Positions 10,598-21,329 of a stretch of 64,000 bases of DNA are shown piece by piece. This DNA is from Fomes fomentarius (lineage: Eukaryota > Basidiomycota > Agaricomycetes > Polyporales > Polyporaceae), in the NCBI GenBank assembly GCA_022606135.1, contig JABYQN010000003.1, positions 744,001-808,000 on the forward strand, written 5' to 3'. Position numbers and translations under genes: made by a program. Under the pieces are notes generated by a model. The model was given only the letters and a program-made list of their open reading frames with translations, had not been told where the DNA came from and did no database searches. Within the stretch, counting starts at the first letter, position 1. Each line of letters starts with the position of its first letter.

Positions 10598-12451
10598 ATG
10601 TCCACTGAATCGTTAAATCCTTCGCAGTCATTTGCAGATGGCTCAGCCCTCCGTCCACCTCGTCAAACACATACCATACGACCTCACCCATATGCTCCTC
10701 CCTCTGCCGGCCGTCGCTCGAGTGCGACCCCTCCATCGGGCCCACACACTCCTCTCCCACCCATCCAAGACCTGTCCGGGCTGTCTCGCATCTCACCTAT
10801 TGACCCTCATTCCAGTGTGACCTTCGGCGCACCCTACACTGCTGGACACCCCCTCTTCCATAGCCCTTCCATCCCTGATAACACTCAGGTCACCCACGGA
10901 TCGCTCACCAACCACTTCGCATTCAACGCGGGTACCGGCGGCTCCAACCGTGCTCCCCAGTCCGATGCTAATAGAGACCCTCTTGATGTCCACTACCCGT
11001 TGCCTGGGCGGATCCCCGGTCACGTCCCCAACTCCAACGCCTACCCTGCCACGTCAGCCAACCGCGGAGCCCGTGAGCTCGAGCAGCTCTTTGCTCAGTT
11101 CAATCTTGAGCCGCTACATAGACAGCCGGTGTATAATTTCACGCAGGTGCGTACATACTACACCTCTCTCCGTGAACAGTGCACTAACAATCTGCTCATC
11201 TATCGTGGCATCCGTAGATGTCTGGCGATGCGAAGCTGATGAGTCTATTCATGCTCCAGCTGCGTGTCGAATCGAAGATAGATAAGTTCAGCACTGCACT
11301 CAACGACATGAAGAGCCAAGTACGCCACATCAAGAAGTTGTGTTCTCAGGCCTGGAGGCCATCCGAGCCTCAGGAGGTAAGTGATATCGCACGCTTCCTT
11401 TTCTTTGATCACTACATCATATTTTCTTAGGAGATCCTTCGGTCTCTGACTCGCCATTACCTTGTCAAACCCGTAGGCAGTTACACCAATATCTCGAAGC
11501 TTGTCAAGGTAGTCTCTGAAACTTGAACCCCGTGATCGTCTCAATTGCTGACAAGATTCTATAGTCATATGTCAAAGACCATGCCGCTGATTTAAGGCTT
11601 GGGATCTATCTGAAGGACGACACCGTCAAAGCAACATTGAACAAGAAACTCGTAGGGTTCATGGGCCAGATGAAGAGCAACTTCCGGAAGGCGGTCAGTC
11701 GTCCTCACTTCTATCTGTGTCTCCTGCTGATCGTACCCTCTCACAGATCTTCAGATCGTGCAAGAACAAGGTCCCGCTCAAGTCCTTCGCTCGGAACATG
11801 TTTGACTCCTATCACGCTCCTAAGGTCCCCACCACCGTCCCGGACCTCTCGCTCGCCACCTTTGCACTGCTGGTATGTCATGTATTGCTCCTGACTGTTA
11901 TCGTACTGATACTGTCGCATTCCCCCTGTGTAGCGCAAAATCGCCACTCCGCTCGCCCACCAACAGCATACCACCCGCACTGATACCGGTTTCTGGAGGG
12001 ATGTCGAACAAGAGCTGGATAGGCTCTTCGAGCTCTATGGGAAGGATCGCAACAGCGAGCAGTGGCTAAAGTGAGTACAGCCAGTTCTTCGTGCCTGCGC
12101 CCGTGTATACTAACTTCGGTTTCGAGTTGGATCCAACAGATGCTTAAGGAGGACGAAGAGCGGGTCCCGGCTCGCCAGACACGTAGGAATCGAACTCGGC
12201 GCCAGCGTGGCGAACGCAACTCGTCCCTCGACCCTGCGTCTGGTAGCGAGAACAATGGTGAAGACAACGACTATGGCGTGAATGACGCTGATGCCGACCG
12301 TGTTCTTGAGCATGAGTTTGACGACGACGAGAACATGTTTGAGGATGGCGCCTCCAATTCGAATGCACATGCTGCCCCCCGTACTGATGAGCACGATGGC
12401 GACATCGACATCTCTCAGGTTGCTGGTGGCGACATTGCCTCCACTATGTAA
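10598..12451 (+). CDS. Second protein of the CACTA element (putative DNA-binding/accessory protein)
   Basis: Seven exons (10598-11146, 11218-11376, 11431-11508, 11565-11693, 11747-11872, 11934-12070, 12127-12451) give a 500-aa open frame. Residues 1-183 are Pro/Ser-rich and disordered. Residues 184-390 form a helical domain beginning MSGDAKLMSLFMLQL and including SLTRHYLVKPVGSY, KDHAADLRLGIYLKDDTVK and FWRDVEQELDRLFELYGKD. A basic patch (RQTRRNRTRRQRG) follows, then a strongly acidic tail rich in Asp and Glu. No public family was recognised. Position after the transposase and inside the element ends argues that it is the accessory protein that, in plant elements, binds the subterminal repeats; that analogy is inference. 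Most donors are GTAAGT/GTGCGT/GTATGT types, with branch-like CTAAC near 12110. Confidence 0.75.
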
Positions 12452-12599
12452 TCTTCGTCAATGATGTATTCAGAAGTCACTCTATCGAATTACATTTATG
12501 ATCGTTTCGATATATCCCGTATTCAGTACATACTACACGCCGACCATGGAACACGCAATGTATATCAAACGAGCCCGATGCCCCGCCCAATTGCCCGGC

Positions 12600-12747
12600 G
12601 ACTCACCTCTCAACATGTCCACTGGTCATCTCATGGGAATCCACCAGTCGTACCAGTGGATTCCAGTAGTGTGCCGGACTAGTGGATTCCACATGGCGTT
12701 ACCGCGGAATTCACCGGGCGGGTGGACCGGTGGAATCCACTGGTAAT
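12600..12747. repeat. Right subterminal repeat cluster
   Basis: Variants of the left-end motif: TCCACTGGTC, GGGAATCCACCAG, CCAGTGGATTCCAG, ACTAGTGGATTCCAC, CGGAATTCACCGG and CCGGTGGAATCCACTGG. It is the same family as 3309-3500 and confirms that the two regions are ends of one element. Confidence 0.75.
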
Positions 12748-12760
12748 CTGTGGGGCAGTG
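12748..12760 (-). repeat. Right terminal inverted repeat of the CACTA element
   Basis: CTGTGGGGCAGTG, followed by TA. Its complement begins CACTGCCCCACAG. Confidence 0.6.
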
Positions 12761-12762
12761 TA

Positions 12763-13705
12763 GGCCACATCCCATACTCAAGCGCTAAAACCAGGTTGAA
12801 TCGAGTCTACATATTAGTACGAAACTTCACCGTTTTTGACTGGGACCGTATGTTGACCCTGTTCCAAACGGGTGACCGCATGAATCACGTTCTCATTGAC
12901 CTTGGACGCTTGGTTAGCGGCAGTGAAGCATTACCTTCGAAAGTGCAGCGCGAACTTATTGACTGCTGACCCTGCAACATTATCGATAGATCGAACTCGA
13001 CTCCTTCCAACATTGACTTCTTCAATGCGCGACGAGGTCGCTGAATGCTCTGTCAATCCATGCCACGACCGACCATATGATTAACCATTCAAAACAAGAC
13101 GTCATCACCGGATTTCACGCGGATAAGGCACAACACCATGAAGGATGATGCCCACCTGTTGGCCTCATAGTACAATGTACGTTCAGGCTATGATGACCCT
13201 GGTTCTTCAGCGGCCTTTTGCAAGCGAAAGGCCATACTCTCGTTCTCTGTCTTCATTCAGCTTGATTCACCCCCGCGTGTCAAGACAGAGGCACAGCTTG
13301 ATCGGAGTGGCAGCAACAGAGGCGTGGTACCGTGGTCCGTGCCTGACTGGAACATATAGGTCTGATCAATGCCTCGGAAAGTCGGAGGTTCAGCTGTAAG
13401 CAAATTCACTTTGCGGGCATCCGGGACTAATGTTGCTGACAGAGGGGTCCAAAAAGGCTGGACGTATGTCCTTCCTTTCCGCAATGACGCCAAACCGATG
13501 CCAAATGAGTGGCAGCCATGTGCACATTTCAAAAGTACTCTGTCATCATCCCAATGGATGGGCACCGTCAACACAGAATCCATGACCCAACAGACCCCCC
13601 TTGCACAGCAGGGATCACGGGACAGTGAGTCAGTCCGATATCGGGAATTCGTGGTATAAGTACCAGAATGTCGACGCTACCAACGACACAGGACCCATTC
13701 GGACT
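12763..13705. other. Region upstream of NmrA-like copy B
   Basis: Follows the transposon directly. It should contain the promoter of the NmrA-like gene (start 13706), so the 9.5 kb insertion lies about 0.94 kb upstream of that start. Only short, unrecognised ORFs are present. Confidence 0.5.
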
Positions 13706-14895
13706 ATGGCGACCGTGAAGCCTCTAGTTCTCGTCTTCGGTGCGACTGGCCAGACTGGCAAGAGCATCATCAACGGCCTACTTGGAGCTGATGATTTTGT
13801 GAGTCCAGACGTACCACCACACTGCCGAGAATATTAATGTTCATTTCGTGACACAATTCACAGCGTGTTGCTGCTGCCGTCCGCCCTGCTTCCTTATCAA
13901 AGCCAGCAGTAGAGGCGCTGCGCCAGTCCGGCGTCGAGATCCGCGTAGCAGACATCGGCGATGACGTCGAGTCGCTGAAGAAGGCCTTCAAAGATGTTAG
14001 CATCGTCATCAGCGTCGTCGATGCATCGGGAATCCCCCTCCAGAAGAACGCAATTCTCGCAGCTAAAGAAGCAGGCGTCCAACGATTCGTTCCCAACGAC
14101 TTCGGAACCCCAGGTGCACGAGGTGTACGCGAGCTTCATGACGCGGTATGTTCGCATCTTTCCCGCATTACCAGCGACAAGCCGCAGCTCATGCTCATAA
14201 ATTTGACATAGAAATATGAGATCCACGACCTCATCGAAGAGGTCGGGCTTCCCTACACCTACATCGACGTCGGCTTGTGGACGCAGGCCTCCTTGCCTCT
14301 TCCGCTACGCAGCAATGCTCCCGAATTTATGAAGAAGATAACATGGTCGATCGTCGAGGGCGGAGAGGTCCCCTCCCTCTTGACAGAACGCGATCGCATT
14401 GGGATTTACGTGGCCCGCATTGTGGCTGATTCCCGCACACTGAATCGCTCGGTCATCGTGTGGGACGACGAGGTGACGCAGCTTGAGGCGTTCGAGCTTG
14501 GCGAGCGTCTCTCTGGAGAGGGAGATACACTGAAGGCTCAGCGTGTCTATGTGAGTCTTCCTTGCGTTGCCATCAGTGGCCATTCCAACAACAACAAGAT
14601 TCTAACTCATATGGACACTTAGGAAACCAAGGAAGATGTGCTGGACGCAATCGCCGCTGCAAAGGCTGAGCGGGCGAAGCAGAACTCAACTTTCATTGGT
14701 GACATGTTGGTGTCGTGGAACCTGTATCGATACAGCATATTGGTGCTGGGGGAAAACACGTTGAAGAATGCGAAGAAACTAGGTTACCTCGATGCACGCG
14801 AATTGTATCCCGATATTACGCCGCTCCCTTTGACAGAGTATGCGAAGGTTTTCTATGGCTTACCGGATCCCATTGCCGCGATGTACAATGCCTGA
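13706..14895 (+). CDS. NmrA-like NAD(P)-binding oxidoreductase, copy B (complete)
   Basis: Four exons (13706-13798, 13864-14145, 14212-14550, 14623-14895) give 328 aa, the usual size for NmrA/isoflavone-reductase-like proteins. The N-terminus LVFGATGQTGKSII carries the dinucleotide-binding GxxGxxG motif (GATGQTG) after a first beta strand. VRPASLSKPAVEALRQ and GVEIRVADIGD continue the Rossmann fold, and VPNDFGTPG follows at about residue 115. No catalytic Ser-Tyr-Lys triad of classical short-chain reductases is evident, as is common in the NmrA group. Probably cytosolic: there is no signal peptide or membrane segment. Copy A at 1-818 is its tandem duplicate. The natural substrate is unknown. 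Confidence 0.9.
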
Positions 14896-16235
14896 TACAA
14901 GACCCTTCACTAGATATAAGCTAGTAGTATGATCATATATCACCCCATGGAACCAGAACTTATTCCAACCTCAAGTTGAGATCGATTCTTGCCTGCGTGG
15001 AGGATTCCGATAGGCAGTGTGGTTAGTCTCTCTATCTGGTATGTAACTCCTCCGAGTCTGATGCAAAATGAGTTCAAATGACCATGTACTTCTTCCAAGT
15101 GCATCAATGTCTAGTTGTCAAGTTGTTCCATCCACGGTTTGTGCCACACACCCAGAATGGCAGGTGGCATGCCTTTTTTGGCGAGAAGGCGTTGTCTACT
15201 CCAGCCTCCGGGCCCTTGTCTTGCCTCTTCCGTTCCGGCGGAGTTGCGACTCGGCCTGCCAGCCTCGCTCCAGAATGTATATAAACCCCCATCTTGCGGC
15301 TTACCGCGCCCACCATCCTCTTCCTCTTTCTATCGCGTGCGGCGTACTGGTACCTGCCCTCGGGATGTTCCTCGCCTCGGTGTTGGGTCGTAGCGTGTCT
15401 CGTGAGTATCCTCCTTGTCCTCTTCCACTTAAATTCGCTGTCCCCTATTGGTAGGGGAGGTTACTAGGCCGGCAACGTCCTGAACACTTTTATCAAAGGA
15501 ACTTACTCGCTTCTAGCCTTGCTCTCGGACGGCATCGTTGACTACCTGGGTTATTTCCACTTGCTCTTTTCGTGTGGTCGTGCCTCTTCTGACCAGCTCA
15601 GCATTCACATCTATCTCTCATGGCTCTCGGCGGTGCATTTTGTGGCGACCCTTCTTCTGGCGACACTCTTTCTCCGATCATCGTCAAGTAGTACAAGCTC
15701 AATCTGGATCCGGAGTCAAGGATGCGTTGCTATATAGATGACCGTGTCTGAGTATATCGACTGTTGCGAGTTTGTGGTATGTCTTGTATTCGCATGAGCA
15801 GGGACACGCAGCTAGCTCTTGGGCGTTGGTGGGACTGGGCCGATCCCCAGTCTCGGGGGGAGTTTTGGCCACTGTCCGGGGCAACCGGCAGTGGCTTCCT
15901 GGCGATACAATATGAACATCCGAGCCCGAACAGGGCGGTGCGGCCGTATGTCATCTACGCTGCACGGGAGGCCAGGTTGTACCCCGCGCACCTCTCTTAA
16001 ATGGGCAAAGGAGCTTGTTTGTGCTGATTATAGACTATATGCAATAAATATTCGTCCCTGCTCGAAACCCAACGTGTGATGAACAGGACGGGGCCAAGTG
16101 GGAGAATGGAATGACATTATCGATTAAAGGTAAGGCGTACTCAACACTTCAAGTCGTGATTCAGTCAAAAACAAGGTTTAACGCAAGGACACAGTCGGTA
16201 TTGCTTGTTCAGCCACTCGCTGCAGTCCTGAGCTC
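14069..16235 (+). repeat. Tandem segmental duplication, copy B
   Basis: Partner of 1-2285, offset by about 13.95-14.07 kb. The segment 15770-16000 matches 1840-2070 with essentially one single-base length difference, while adjacent stretches have diverged. A short unit with a TATA-like box (15278-15285), an ATG (15365) and a possible exon around 15519-15737 (SDGIVDYLGYFHLLFSC...) may be a small gene. I cannot assign a product. Confidence 0.85.
15278..15285 (+). promoter_or_regulatory. TATA-box-like element in the duplicated downstream block, copy B
   Basis: TATATAAA about 80 bp before an ATG at 15365 that opens MFLASVLGRSVS and runs into a GTGAGT donor. This could drive a small spliced gene within the duplicated block. 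Confidence 0.35.
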
Positions 16236-16805
16236 AGCCTCCTCTCTTCCGAGTAATCACACAGTAAGACAGGTATCTTTTGAGTGCACCACCTCGACGA
16301 TCAGCTAGTCGTATTTCTTCTGCACACAGAAGCGATTTATGAGCCACTGCCAGCGGTCGTGTCATCATAACATGTACTCATCGCATATCTGTCGCCTTTT
16401 AATCGTTTGTCGACGATACCTATACGATGATCTCAGTGAATTCGTATGCGGTTAATTATGGCTCGTCAATAGACAACCACTCAGAGCGCATACGGTATAT
16501 GACCAGCGGCGTGGACCGGAAAACACTCCCCAAATTTGAGAGCTTTTGTTTCGACAGGTTAATTAATGTTGGAACAAATCGCCGCGGATGTGGCAACCAG
16601 CTGTATAGTGTACTTGCGCCATGCGGAAGAAATTGCAGCTGTGAGTAGCTTTCAAGCTGTGAACCACTGTGCTACTTCTCCTAGCCATGGACTGACAACT
16701 ACTGTTTGATTCGAGGGTCACGGACTTCAACGTCCTTGAGGACCTGCTGAACTTCCTCCCTGAAAGGTTCCTATCGAGCAACAAGACAGGCTAAGAAAAT
16801 CAAGT
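16236..16805. other. Intergenic; possible gene fragment on the plus strand
   Basis: After copy B the similarity to copy A ends. Near 16574 there is a plausible two-part reading, MLEQIAADVATSC...AEEIAA then VTDFNVLEDLLNFLPERF, joined by a GTGAGT intron. It is too short to identify and may be the remnant of a gene. Nothing else is convincing. Confidence 0.3.
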
Positions 16806-17790
16806 TCACGTCGCAGCAGCAAGGACGTCGATACGCACGTTCCGCATCCACTCTTGGATAAGAGGCTTACACGCCATATATGACCATCCAAACTCGGTCC
16901 TGGTGCGATCCTGCGTTACATCGTCTGCTGCTAAAAACCTCGCGATTCGGACCTATGAGACCGGTTAGCATAAGTACATGTGCCGCCTTCCACCAGAGTG
17001 AGGGGCCTGCAGACGCACCTTGATGTCCTTGCGTAAGGTATTGAATTCTTCGACGCTCGCCGGGAAGTGCTGATCTCGTATTTTCTGCTGCTCCGCTTCC
17101 CGCTTCAAGAGTTCATTGCGCTTTCGAACAAGCGGGAGTATGGTGTTGACATGGGCATATTGGTGCCTGTCGAGCTCGTCGTCGAACGTGTTGGCTATGG
17201 CAGTTATGTCATAGGACGATCGCGAGGTTCGATAGAATGCCTGGACCACGACGTGAGCGTGCAGCCTCGTAGCAGAGAGTGGCACAGAGTAGATCGACAT
17301 ACCTCTACATCTGGATTATGGTAGTCCGGCTTAGACTGTGACATGTAGACCATCTCATCGTAATAGTCTTGCGCGTGCCACTCATACAGCGTCCGGACCT
17401 CCTCCAAGTGTTTCTTCTTGATGTCTTCTATCCGCGTCTTGAGAGTATCAGAAGTCTCAGGGGACTCATTCGACCTCCTAATTTCTTCAAGCCTGTACGA
17501 CCAAGGCGGATGAGCATCGACACGCCGCAGGCGGAAACGAAATGGATGCGTACACACCCGGGGAAGAACGTCCCCTTGAGCTCCATCATGTTCTCGACGA
17601 ACTGCCGCCGCTGCACCGCGTCGCAGAGCTCACGCAGCTCTTCCTTCGACGCGGTGTTCAGATTATCGGCCACTGCGTTCAAGTTGCGCTTGGAGCCGGA
17701 CATCGTTGTCGCGACCTGCGGGTGGAAGCCATTCTGACCCCGATACACGGGTTTGGGCTGTCTGAGAGAGCTGGGTCCCGGTTCAGCCAT
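16806..17790 (-). CDS. Conserved-looking helical protein of unknown function
   Basis: Four exons on the minus strand (17558-17790, 17303-17492, 17019-17240, 16806-16952) give 263 aa. The start follows MAEPGPSSLRQPKPV; a second in-frame Met (MSGSKRNLN) lies about 29 codons in. The protein is rich in long charged helices: SKEELRELCDAVQRRQFVENM, LKTRIEDIKKKHLEEVRTLYEWH and LVRKRNELLKREAEQQKI. There is no signal peptide or membrane segment. The last exon (VRIARFLAADD...IDVLAAAT) is supported by a phase-matching GTGCGT donor and CATAG acceptor, although reading through the donor gives a slightly longer open tail with a stop at 16965. No family was recognised. It shares a 201-bp divergent promoter with CWC27. 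Confidence 0.65.
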
Positions 17791-17991
17791 AGTATACTAG
17801 TGAATTGCGTGATCGCGAGGCAGCGAACAGAAGTCAGGGATACTCTGTATGAGCGGCGAGTCCAAAGTCGAATTGGTGGCGGCTGGTGGTGGCCACAGTT
17901 CGACGCGTCTCGAGCGCCCCCGCGCGTCATAGGACGTGACCTCGAGCCTCTACTCTCTACATAAGTACCACCACACTACTCTTGTAACGGC
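17791..17991. promoter_or_regulatory. Short divergent promoter region
   Basis: Only 201 bp separate the start codons of the unknown helical protein (minus) and CWC27 (plus). Both 5' ends and promoters must lie here. No TATA box is evident, as is usual for housekeeping fungal genes. Confidence 0.6.
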
Positions 17992-20039
17992 ATGGCCCTT
18001 CCCACTCGCGGACGCATAATCGTAGAGACGACGGTGGGAGAGATTGACATCGAACTCTGGTCCAAAGTACGTGTGCAGGCTGGACGGCCGGAACGATATT
18101 GCTCATGTCTTGCAGGAAACTCCCAAAACATGTAGGAACCTCATAGCCCTCGCCATGGAGGGTACGTCGCGCCCTGGAAACATGTGATGCAATGTGCTTA
18201 CTGGCTGGACTCGCTAGGATATTACGACGGCGTCGTATTCCACAGGTGCGTGATGATCCCCTCACAGTTTGGGACCCTGCCATTGACTGCCCTTGCGGCA
18301 TACTCTCAGAGTAGTACCCAACTTCTTGGTGCAGACAGGTGACAGGACAGGAACAGGAGGAGGCGGAGAGTCCTTCTATGGAGGTGCGCACGCTGCCATG
18401 CTACTCTCTCCACACCCATGTTCAACAACTGCGAACAGAGCCGTTCGAGGATGAGATTCACCCACGTCTGCGGTTCGTGCACCGTGGATTAGTCGGTATG
18501 GCGAACAATGGCACTAAGAACTCCAACGACTCCCAGTTCTTCATCACACTGGGTACGCCTAATCCACCCAATCCTCCTCGACACTGTTCTCATGCAATCC
18601 CGTACCCTCGTAGATCGTGCAGATGAGCTGAACGGCAAGCATACGCTCTTCGGGCGTGTCGTCGGAGATACCATTTTCAGTGCGTAGTCATAAACCCCTC
18701 TCTGAACTCACGATGCTAAAATCACTGGCAGATGTACTCAAGATCGGAGAAATGGGTGAGTACATTATTGTTATTAGTTGAGAATCTCGAGCTTAGTCCT
18801 TGCCAGAGCTCGATGACAATGAGCGGCCTCTATAGTGCGTATCCCTTGTTTATCATCTCGTGTACTAGGTGGGGCTTAAGACCAATTTACGCAGTCCGCC
18901 GAAAGTTAAACGCATCCGCATTGTCGACAACCCTTTCGAGGACATCGTTCCGCGTATTACAGCTGAGGAGAAACGTGCCCAACATCGTGCGCGCGAGCAG
19001 GCCCAACGAGAACGCGAGGAGGAGCAACGGCGTCGCGGGGCCAAGAAGTCGGTCTCATCTCATCATTGTCATACGCATGCATGTGCTAACGTCAGACCGC
19101 TCCAGAGACGTGAAGCTTCTGAGCTTCGGTCAAGATGAGGAGGCAGAAGAGGAACCTGTGACGTTTAAGAAGAAGCCCATTGTCCGTCCAGATTGTGAGT
19201 CCATTCCATTTCTATACGTACCTTACTCCATTGAACTTATAGTATGCAGTGATCGACAACCCCGAGCTACCGTCGATCATACCAGGCGTCCCAGAGCCTC
19301 CAGTACCGAAGAAGTCTACGAAACGAGATCGGACAGCGGAACGCAGCGATTCGGTGAGTGTTCTCGCGTCTCGGTCACGTGAGGCCGAATCTTAACAATC
19401 TCCAAGGTTGAGAAGGAGCTCTTGAAGAAGAAGGACAAGAAAGACGACGACATCATCAAGATCCGTGAACAGCACGAGCGCGAGAAAGCGGCCGCGAGCA
19501 ACTCGCGCAAGTCAGAGATCGAGAGGATGGAAGCCGAGATCCGCAAGCTCACCCGCCGCGGGGCGGGCGAGGGCAGCGACGACGACGAGCCCGCGGAGAA
19601 GAAGCCGAAGAAGTCGTATCTCGAAGAGGAGATGGCGAAGTATGCGAAGGGCCGCGGACTGCACAAGAAGGGCAAGGGCAAAAAGGACGAGGGCGACGTG
19701 CTCGCCGCGCTCAACAGCTTCCGGTCGAAGTTGAAGAGCACTACCGTTGAGGACTCGCCGCCACCGGAGCTGAAGGACGGGGAGCGGGAAGACGCGGAAG
19801 ATGTGGAGCCGAAGCCGACAGGAGAGGAGGTGGGCATGGAGGTGGACAACGATGTCGGTTTCCTTGGGCACTTGTTGCACTTCCCGAAAGGGAACGAGGA
19901 GGAGGTCGCGAAGGCGGAGAGGGATTACGAGGTCATAGACCCGAGGCAGAGAGGTGCGCGCGCAAGGGAAGAGGAACGAGATAGGAAACGGGCGATGAAG
20001 GCGAAGGACATTACCGGTGGACGGGGGTATAGGAGGTAG
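17992..20039 (+). CDS. cwc27: CWC27-type peptidyl-prolyl isomerase (spliceosomal cyclophilin)
   Basis: Twelve exons (17992-18066, 18116-18161, 18218-18245, 18310-18383, 18439-18552, 18614-18679, 18732-18755, 18807-18834, 18895-19047, 19106-19194, 19250-19353, 19407-20039) give 477 aa. Residues 1-165 are a cyclophilin domain: [56 protein letters not shown] and LNGKHTLFGRVV. After PPKVKRIRIVDNPFEDIVPR comes the Cwc27-specific linker LLSFGQDEEAEEE and a long charged coiled coil ending in GGRGYRR. Cwc27 joins the activated spliceosome with Cwc22. At the position of the key Trp of active cyclophilins this group carries Glu, and FEDEIHPRLRF here fits that, so isomerase activity may be low. Ends 121 bp from the convergent thymidylate kinase gene. 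Confidence 0.95.
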
Positions 20040-20160
20040 CAGATTTCGTGGTCACCATGATACGTGAGTCTTGCCCGATGTATTGCTACAGGTCATTCAT
20101 TGTACATCTGTTCTGTGGTCTACCACTATATTCCTCCCGGCATCCTGACTCGTGCCCCCA

Positions 20161-20983
20161 TCAGATATAGAGGTGTGAATTCCTCACCCGTTCGTCCAGA
20201 TCTGCCCATAGCCTTGCAAGAGGTCTGTCCGTGCCATGTGCAAGCGGTTGCACAAGTCGCCACAACTCCCCCGCGACCTCCTCCTTCGCCGCATCCGCAT
20301 CCACCGCGATCCATCGCGACCCATCGCCCATCTCCACACCGATGCGCTCAAAGACATGTTCGACGCGTTCTTGGAACTCGGCCTTCTCGTATCGTTCTTC
20401 GCCGAACCCCCCGCGTTCCGTCTGTTTTTCAGGAGAGACGGCGAGGAAGAGTGTGAGGTCGGGAGCAGGGAGGGAGATGTCAGGGCCGCGGCACCATTCG
20501 TACGACATGCCGGGTGCGTTCTTCGCCGCTGAGAACGCGATGCCAGAGAACGCATAACGGTCACAGATGACGGTCGTGCCAGCGTCGAGAGAGTCTGTTA
20601 TCGACTTGCTGCAATTGCAAGATAGATAACACGATCGTTAGTTCTGCTGTTTGGGAGTCTCGAGGACGTGAACTTACGCAAGCTCCCATCGGTTCGCAGA
20701 GAAGAGGAGGTGGATGGCGCGGTCGTCCAGCTCGGATTCGGAGCGCAGGTACGAGTCGATCAGCTTACCGATAGGCGTCGTGCGGTCTGAAAACAATGAT
20801 CAGGAGCCTTGCACTCAGGGCGGATCCGCGAAGATGCACTCACGTACCGGGGAACTTGACTAGGCGTACAGGGAGCCCGGCAGCCTTGAAGCGTTCTTCA
20901 AGAAGCGCGACTTGCGTGCTCTTCCCTGACCTATCGAGGCCTTCAATGACGATGAATGCGCCGCGGGTCTTGCGCTCAGGCAT
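20161..20983 (-). CDS. CDC8: Thymidylate kinase (dTMP kinase)
   Basis: Three exons (20848-20983, 20678-20786, 20161-20608) encode 230 aa, a little longer than yeast Cdc8 (216 aa). It phosphorylates dTMP to dTDP with ATP in dTTP synthesis. Motifs: the P-loop GLDRSGKST at residues 15-23, then [37 protein letters not shown] (the DRY/S substrate site) and the LID/adenine region [25 protein letters not shown]. Thymidylate kinases with [12 protein letters not shown] P-loops have Arg inside the loop. Start chosen at [15 protein letters not shown], just before the first beta strand. Tail-to-tail with CWC27. Confidence 0.95.
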
Positions 20984-21329
20984 AGTGGATTTGGTCAAGA
21001 ATTTGAAGTTCGACGCGTCAGTCTAGGGCGACGCGTCGCGCGCCAGGTCCTGAGACCCAATATAGTAATACAAGCGCGCGTCCGGTACTGAACGCTAGTG
21101 GATTAGATCCGATCATGGAGATGTTAACGTGACGAGCCATTGTGTCTTTCAACCGAAGAAAAAGCCTTTACTTGACATGCTTCATCGATCGTCAACCGCT
21201 TTCATCGAATCGAATTAAACGAATGTGATGCCTTCGTAAAGTGTAGTAGAATAATGTATATGTATATGTGATACCCTTAGATCTGAAACTGGGCAAAGCC
21301 ATGCCCACATCGAGGCACATAGTGTGGCA
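20984..21329. other. Intergenic, no gene seen
   Basis: 346 bp between the thymidylate kinase start and the 3' end of the MscS-like gene. Contains an AT-rich ATGTATATGTATATGTG stretch near 21254 (likely 3' UTR of the channel gene). Confidence 0.5.

Larger units (their letters stand above)
3290..12760 (+). mobile_element. CACTA/CMC-type DNA transposon, 9.47 kb, apparently complete
   Basis: The ends are CACTGCAGCACAA on the left and, read inward on the other strand, CACTGCCCCACAG on the right, matching at 10 of 13 positions. Both are flanked by TA, read as a 2-bp target duplication (3288-3289 and 12761-12762). Inside each end is a cluster of palindromic repeats around GGAATCCACC, the subterminal repeats expected of CACTA elements. 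The internal genes run left to right: a 98-aa coiled-coil protein, a 1600-aa Tnp2-like transposase and a 500-aa second protein. All three frames are open once introns are removed, so the element may be autonomous. Class and ends are inferred from sequence; no second genomic copy is available here to confirm the termini. Confidence 0.8.

Noticed and set aside
3290..12760. Interpretation as a retrotransposon or Crypton/Helitron
   Set aside because: No LTRs, reverse transcriptase, tyrosine recombinase or Rep/helicase motifs; ends, subterminal repeats and Tnp2-like motifs all fit CACTA/CMC.
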